Origin: Aralia elata
Lineage: Eukaryota; Streptophyta; Magnoliopsida; Apiales; Araliaceae
Assembly (NCBI GenBank): GCA_034770075.1
Contig: CM068377.1
Coordinates: 74,165,358-74,229,357, forward strand
DNA: 64,000 nucleotides
Reading direction: 5' to 3'
The notes under the pieces are model-generated. The model was not told the DNA's origin and did no database searches. It saw only the letters and a program-made list of their open reading frames with translations. Positions 59,350 through 64,000 of this stretch are shown piece by piece (position 1 is the first letter of the stretch; each line of letters begins with the position of its first letter). The position numbers and the translations under genes were made by a program.

Positions 59350-61157
59350 TGATGAATGCATAATATCTGATTATTTTCATTCCTTTATGCTTAGTTTAAT
59401 TGCATGTTTTATGTTATACAAGTTGATTTAAGGTATTTATTGGTTTATAAAAGACTTTGAGGTGATTCTGCAAAATTTGAGTTATAATGTTGAGTTTTAT
59501 GTTGTTTTGCAAAATACTCTACGATTGCTGAGTGAGAGCTTTACATTCGTAGTGTTAAAGTGCAGTCTGGTAGCTCTACGATCGTAGGAAGACTAAGGCA
59601 GAGTCACTCGATGAATTGATACAACACTCTACGTTCGTATAGTGGAAGCTCTACGATTGTGCAGAACAACTCTATGACCAGACTTGCTGTTTGACGATTT
59701 GTGTGCTCTACGATATTGGACTCTACAATTGGTTTACTTCTGTTCAATGATTTTATATTTACTCTATGTTCTCCACTCAGTAGCTGAGTTGTTCTATGAC
59801 TAACGAAGTTTACTTTACGATTCCGAGAGAAGAGTTCCACTCTACGATCTGTCACTTTATGACTGCATGACTACTCTACGAAGTACTGGTGCAGAGTGTT
59901 ACTCTATGATTTTAGTCGACTTGTAGATTTTTTATTCTGAGTAGGATTTGAGTTACTGAGATGATAGAGTTAGATTCTTACTATGATTTGGAGATGGAAT
60001 TACAATCTTACATGGAAAGTATCTCTAATTATGGAAGTAGGATCTGATATGGAAAGAAGACAAGTCAAAGACAGAATATGGAAATGGATGCCGAACTGGA
60101 AAAGGAAACTGAAGAAGATTTGGTTTTGGAAACTTAATTCTAATTTGATAAGGAAGCTACTAAAAGCTAGATTGCAGAGGTTGATAAGGATTTGGAAGCT
60201 ACCATATCTGCAGAGTGAAGACTTCCAAAGTAGAGTAGAAAATAGAATTCTTCTAAGGTTTCAATGCTATATAAATACCTGCCACTTGTAATCAGTAGGA
60301 ACACACAATTCTTAGCACACATCTTAGCTTATATTTTGTTTACCAGCATGCTAGGCTAGTTTATTTTCATTCAGTTCTAATGGGATGTAGAACCTTATTT
60401 ATGGTTAATAGTATAATTGAGTTTCATTATTAATTCCTTCTTATATAAGATTTATACAAATAATCTGTTTTAATTGCTTATATGTTATTTGGTTCAACTG
60501 ATTTGGTTTCTGCAGAATTGAATTGGTTAACTAATATCATCTGCTAGATTAAGATATAATATTAAGCAAACGATGTTGTATCTGATCACAAGTAGTACTT
60601 AGAAATACATGATTGTGGACAAGCTTTTGAGTATTGCTAAGGTTATCAGGAGGCAAGTTTAATAATCTGTGATTGTATGATTGTTACTTGGAATAATCTA
60701 ATTCTCTATTTTTTTAGTGCTTCTGTTATATTAAATCTTGACTGATAGTTCAGCGTTATATAATAGTTAGAGTTTAGTGGGGGCGATTGTCACATTAGAT
60801 TTAAAATCTAAGAAGAATTTTGGATAAACTAACGATTGTTGTTATCTAGAGTTGTTAATCTCATTGAAGGAAGAAATAATGTTAAATTGGATTACATTGT
60901 TACTATAAATTGGTGAAACTGAACTGAAGTTTAAGTTATTTGGTTATCTTTATTAATTTAATTTTGTCTTTTTTAGTTAATATAATTGATTCAAAACTCC
61001 CCAACTTTTAATTCTTGTTTGTAGTTAAAAACATTAGAATAGATTTGAAACAATATCATTCTCCATGGGATCGATCCTTACTTGTTACTGTGCTTATTAT
61101 TTGAGTTTGTAGAGTAAAAGTGAGGTTAATTTTGGATTGTTTGACGACAGCTTCCTA
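59350..61157 (+). mobile_element. Solo LTR E (Athila-like type)
   Basis: It starts TGATGAATGCATAATATCTG, shows a TATA-like GCTATATAAATACC (about 60267), and near its end has CCATGGGATCGATCCTTACT and TTTGACGACA, as at the ends of Athila-like LTRs. CCAAT occurs directly before (59345-59349) and after (61158-61162) a 1808-bp interval. With these borders the right end is TA rather than CA, which may be mutation. An alternative end is CA at 61147-61148, without matching flanks. No internal region is present, hence solo. Confidence 0.5.
59517..59920. repeat. CTCTACGAT word array
   Basis: About ten copies or near copies of CTCTACGAT lie in 400 bp (for example 59517, 59573, 59628, 59649, 59838, 59873). 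One forms the 12-bp palindrome CTACGATCGTAG (59576-59587). Spacing is irregular. The array lies in the presumed U3 part of LTR E. Confidence 0.7.
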
Positions 61158-61477
61158 CCAATCCTTAGTGGATCATCCCTACTCTAGAAATAGAAGAGAG
61201 GACTAGGAGACTTTTGTGTTTTGAACCTCTTAATATCATGTGTCATTTACTTTCTATCCTTATTTTCCAATACTCCACAATTTCAATGGTTCACTCTACG
61301 TTTCACACTAAATTCAGAATCAAGATTTTTTTTTCTTTAGCCTTTGAAGGGGTTTTATAACTTATTCCGTTGTGCATAAACTATTTAATTAATTTGTTAA
61401 TTGTTTGGTACTTAACTTAAAAAGAAAATTTAAAAGAATTTATTTAACCTCCTTTCTAGATCTCTTTTGTGCTTTCA
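61158..61477 (+). mobile_element. SIRE-like copia LTR F, right part
   Basis: It continues after LTR E with CCTTAGTGGATCATCCCTAC and ends with the pyrimidine-rich TTTAACCTCCTTTCTAGATC and GTGCTTTCA. No primer site follows and no target duplication was found, so F is probably a solo LTR or remnant of about 1.3 kb. Confidence 0.45.
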
Positions 61478-62864
61478 GATAGAATAAATTCGTAGTATAG
61501 AATTAATATATTATATTCTTTAAAATATATTTAAAAGTAGTTATGCAAACACACCGCTATCACAATTAATTGTATAGTTGTGGTTATCAATTTTGAAAAT
61601 CATATATTGCGGTTGTGATTGTTGTCGGTATTTATAACTACACCGCATCACACTCCCTCTACCAATCAATATTCATTCCATCCTAATACGATTCCGTTAA
61701 ATCAAGCCCTATAATGACCGGGAATATTACGTGATATTGTAAATAGAATTATGAATTATTTATAAATGAAATGAATTTTTTTGTGAAATTATTGTAAGCA
61801 TGGATGAGGTCAAAGATATATATGTATATATGTATATATGTGATGAGAATTAAACAAGCTAGTTAATTTAATTAATTTGAATTAACTAAGGAATAAAAAG
61901 GAAAGCCAAGATAAGTAATCAATTAAGTTGATTATTTGAAAATTAAGTTAAAGCGTATGTTATGAATTAACTGAGCTTGAAAGTTAGCCTTATATGACAA
62001 TGTGAGATGCCAAGTTAATTTATGAACTAAGCCTTATGAGAAGTATAAGTAAATTAATTATATGTCTAGTGGACTAGCACAAGTGTTTGTTTACCTTGTT
62101 AGTCCATGGAAGAGATTAATATTGATCCAGGATAACAATTGGTTAAGTTATTAACTAAGTTCTATAATGGGATTAAATAAGCCGAATTCATTGATACTTG
62201 TATGCATGGTATGGAGTTGTATAGTAATCCAAGGAATGTTATATGTGTAAGTCTTGTTTGGCATACATGATAGTTCAAACAAGTGAGTTAGCCCAAGCTT
62301 TTATGTGTTTATAAGTGTTGCTAAGATGGCCCAAGAGAATTATGTGGTTAGCCCAATGGAGAGTAAATGTTTAGCCTAAATAAAAAGGGAATAATTAGCC
62401 CAAATGGTAGCCCAAATTTGGTAATGCAAGTATTGGTGTGTGTGTGTTTGTGTGTGTGTGTATATATATATAAGAGAGAGAAGCCAAATTGGAGAGAATA
62501 GTGGAGTGGTTTTAGGGGAATAGTGGAGCTCCCCTTTTTGCTCACCTACTCCTACCTACTTCCATCAGGTATAAGTGAATCAAAATGTAAATCAAGAAGT
62601 CAATCAACTAGTCTTTCAAGTGAATAGTAATTCACATTTAATTAACAACTAAATGTTCTTAGTATGGTTAATAAAGATTAGTTGGGGCCTATAAATATAG
62701 GAGACTTGAGGGACTTGCAAGAGTTCTTGCATTTGTCTCTTTTCACCAAGAGAGCTAGAGACAATGTGATTTAATGTATTGTGAATAGGATTATATGAGA
62801 AGCCCAATGATTAAGTTGTTTAGCCCAAGGATTAAGCCCATTATGTACTGTAAGCATTATTGGA

Positions 62865-62906
<42 letters not shown>

Positions 62907-64000
62907 GTGTGTGTGTGTTATATGTATAAAAAATAAAAATAAAAACAACCCCAAAAATCCAGTCACCCCCTCTCCCCTATGTGAAAAATGTGTTTTCCAA
63001 GCATGATTACTTTCTTTAAAGCATGGAGATTAGGTAATTACTTTTAACCCAATCTTGTTAGCCCAAGGGTTAATGTCTAGTGGGTATAAGGAGAAAGCCT
63101 ACTATAAATAGGGCTCCCCTAATTCATTTTTCTAAGTTTACTTCATTAGAAGTTTTTACCAAGTATAGGGAGAGTTAGAGAAAAATGAGAGTAAATAGGG
63201 AGAAGAGAACTAGAGAGAGAGACACTAAGTGTGGGAGCTATCTTGGTGGAGGAAAGGAAGAAGAAGGTGGAGAGTTTAGCAAGGTTCATTGCAAGAAGGA
63301 AAAGAGCATCAAAAAGGTTTAAAAATATTCTAACCTTAACACTTTAGTTATTTAGCATAATTTTATTTTTTATAATGAATATGAGCATGATTAGTTGTGG
63401 GAAGTTTGTGTGTTGTGGATCATGAAGGATCCGAAGGTATAAGGATGGTTTTATCAAGGAGATTTTGTTTTTAGTATGTGTCTTTATGTATAAAAGTACA
63501 AGAAGTATAAACATGAGCATGAAACTTGAACTTAATCAAGTGAAAAGTACTTTTCTAATCATCATAAACCAAGATGTGTGTGTTATTTTAAGATTTATGA
63601 GTTACCTATTATAGATCTATAAGAGATATAATCCAAATAGAATGAAAGAAAAATGAGTTAAAATGAAATTATAGTGATTTTTCTAGTAAAGGGTGGTTTA
63701 ATGTAAACCCTAGAAAGTTTGATCAATGTTTTTGATTAGCAAATATTTTTGAAAAACCAAAGCCCTTGGAGTTTAGTAAAATATGGAGTTAACTAGTTGT
63801 GGTCCAAATTTGAAATCATTTGGATGTAAAATGATCAAGACATAAACTTTTAAAACGAGAAGATCAAAACCGACAAAGTTAGAAAAGATGAAAAGCTAAG
63901 ATTGTTTTTTTTAGGAACGACACCGCAGCGCCAGTCCTAGCTTATTTTTGGGCGCCACAGCGTCGGGTCATTTTCGAACCAAGTCAGATCCGAGTCAAAC
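61478..64000. other. Repeat-rich non-coding DNA with microsatellites
   Basis: No gene seen. Two microsatellite sites: (GT)n followed by (TA)n and (GA)n at about 62436-62480, and a run of about 18 AT units followed by (GT)n at 62867-62918. Both sit in TAGCCCAA-rich sequence, suggesting related copies. A purine-rich leader-like stretch lies at 63170-63310. A GC-rich stretch (about 63918-63980) with GGCGCCACAGCG interrupts AT-rich sequence at the right edge, as in the LTRs described above. Confidence 0.5.

Noticed and set aside
59983..60291. 102-codon frame rich in Trp, Lys and Arg
   Set aside because: It comes from degenerate tggaaa-type repeats inside LTR E and has no known domain.
1..64000. 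CRISPR arrays, bacterial operons, rRNA or tRNA genes
   Set aside because: The window is plant nuclear DNA. The repeats are tandem minisatellites or LTRs. The only tRNA-like matches are 18-nt primer binding sites of retrotransposons.

Overview
This window is plant nuclear DNA, most likely from a eudicot with a large, repeat-rich genome. It holds one spliced host gene, a membrane-tethered NAC transcription factor on the minus strand (40285-43593). The rest is mainly LTR retrotransposons and AT-rich debris. The plant assignment rests on the NAC gene with its introns, plant-type Ty3/gypsy (Athila-like, Tat-like) and Ty1/copia elements, primer sites matching plant tRNA-Asp, tRNA-Arg and initiator tRNA-Met, and a Stowaway-type MITE. 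I cannot name the species.

Left half (4291-32430): a three-level nest. The oldest layer, C, is a minus-strand Athila-like element of which one LTR, the primer site and a decayed gag start remain. Element A (5619-31879, plus strand, Athila-like, about 12.4 kb without its insertion) landed in the LTR of C and duplicated TATCT. Element B (6341-20229, plus strand, 13.9 kb, Tat/Ogre-like with two RNase H domains) landed in the 5' LTR of A and duplicated TATTG. The 3' LTR of A preserves the uninterrupted site. A has a gag-pol frame broken only by three nonsense codons, then an env-like frame, then two copies of a hairpin plus polypurine signal. B has a heavily frameshifted gag-pol, a long 3' untranslated region with a conserved block, an antisense frame and a 194-bp higher-order tandem array.

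Middle (32431-46750): AT-rich DNA with several tandem and hairpin arrays, a SIRE-like LTR end, then the NAC gene. The NAC gene has a 79-bp tandem duplication over its 3' end, a duplicated 5' leader segment, and a MITE about 0.8 kb upstream of the start codon.

Right part (46751-64000): element D (46751-56000, minus strand, Ty1/copia, Angela/BARE-like by layout) with two 1819-bp LTRs and a CAACC duplication; AT-rich sequence; a SIRE-like copia LTR (F) apparently split by a solo LTR (E); and microsatellite-bearing repeat DNA to the end.

All element coding regions look dead as written. Many frameshifts in B may be sequence-quality artefacts, because its two LTRs differ almost only by short indels. 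The least explained signals are the covarying hairpin plus polypurine pair in A, the GC-rich palindrome arrays shared by four otherwise different elements, and the hairpin arrays at 1815-2262 and 34560-34930.
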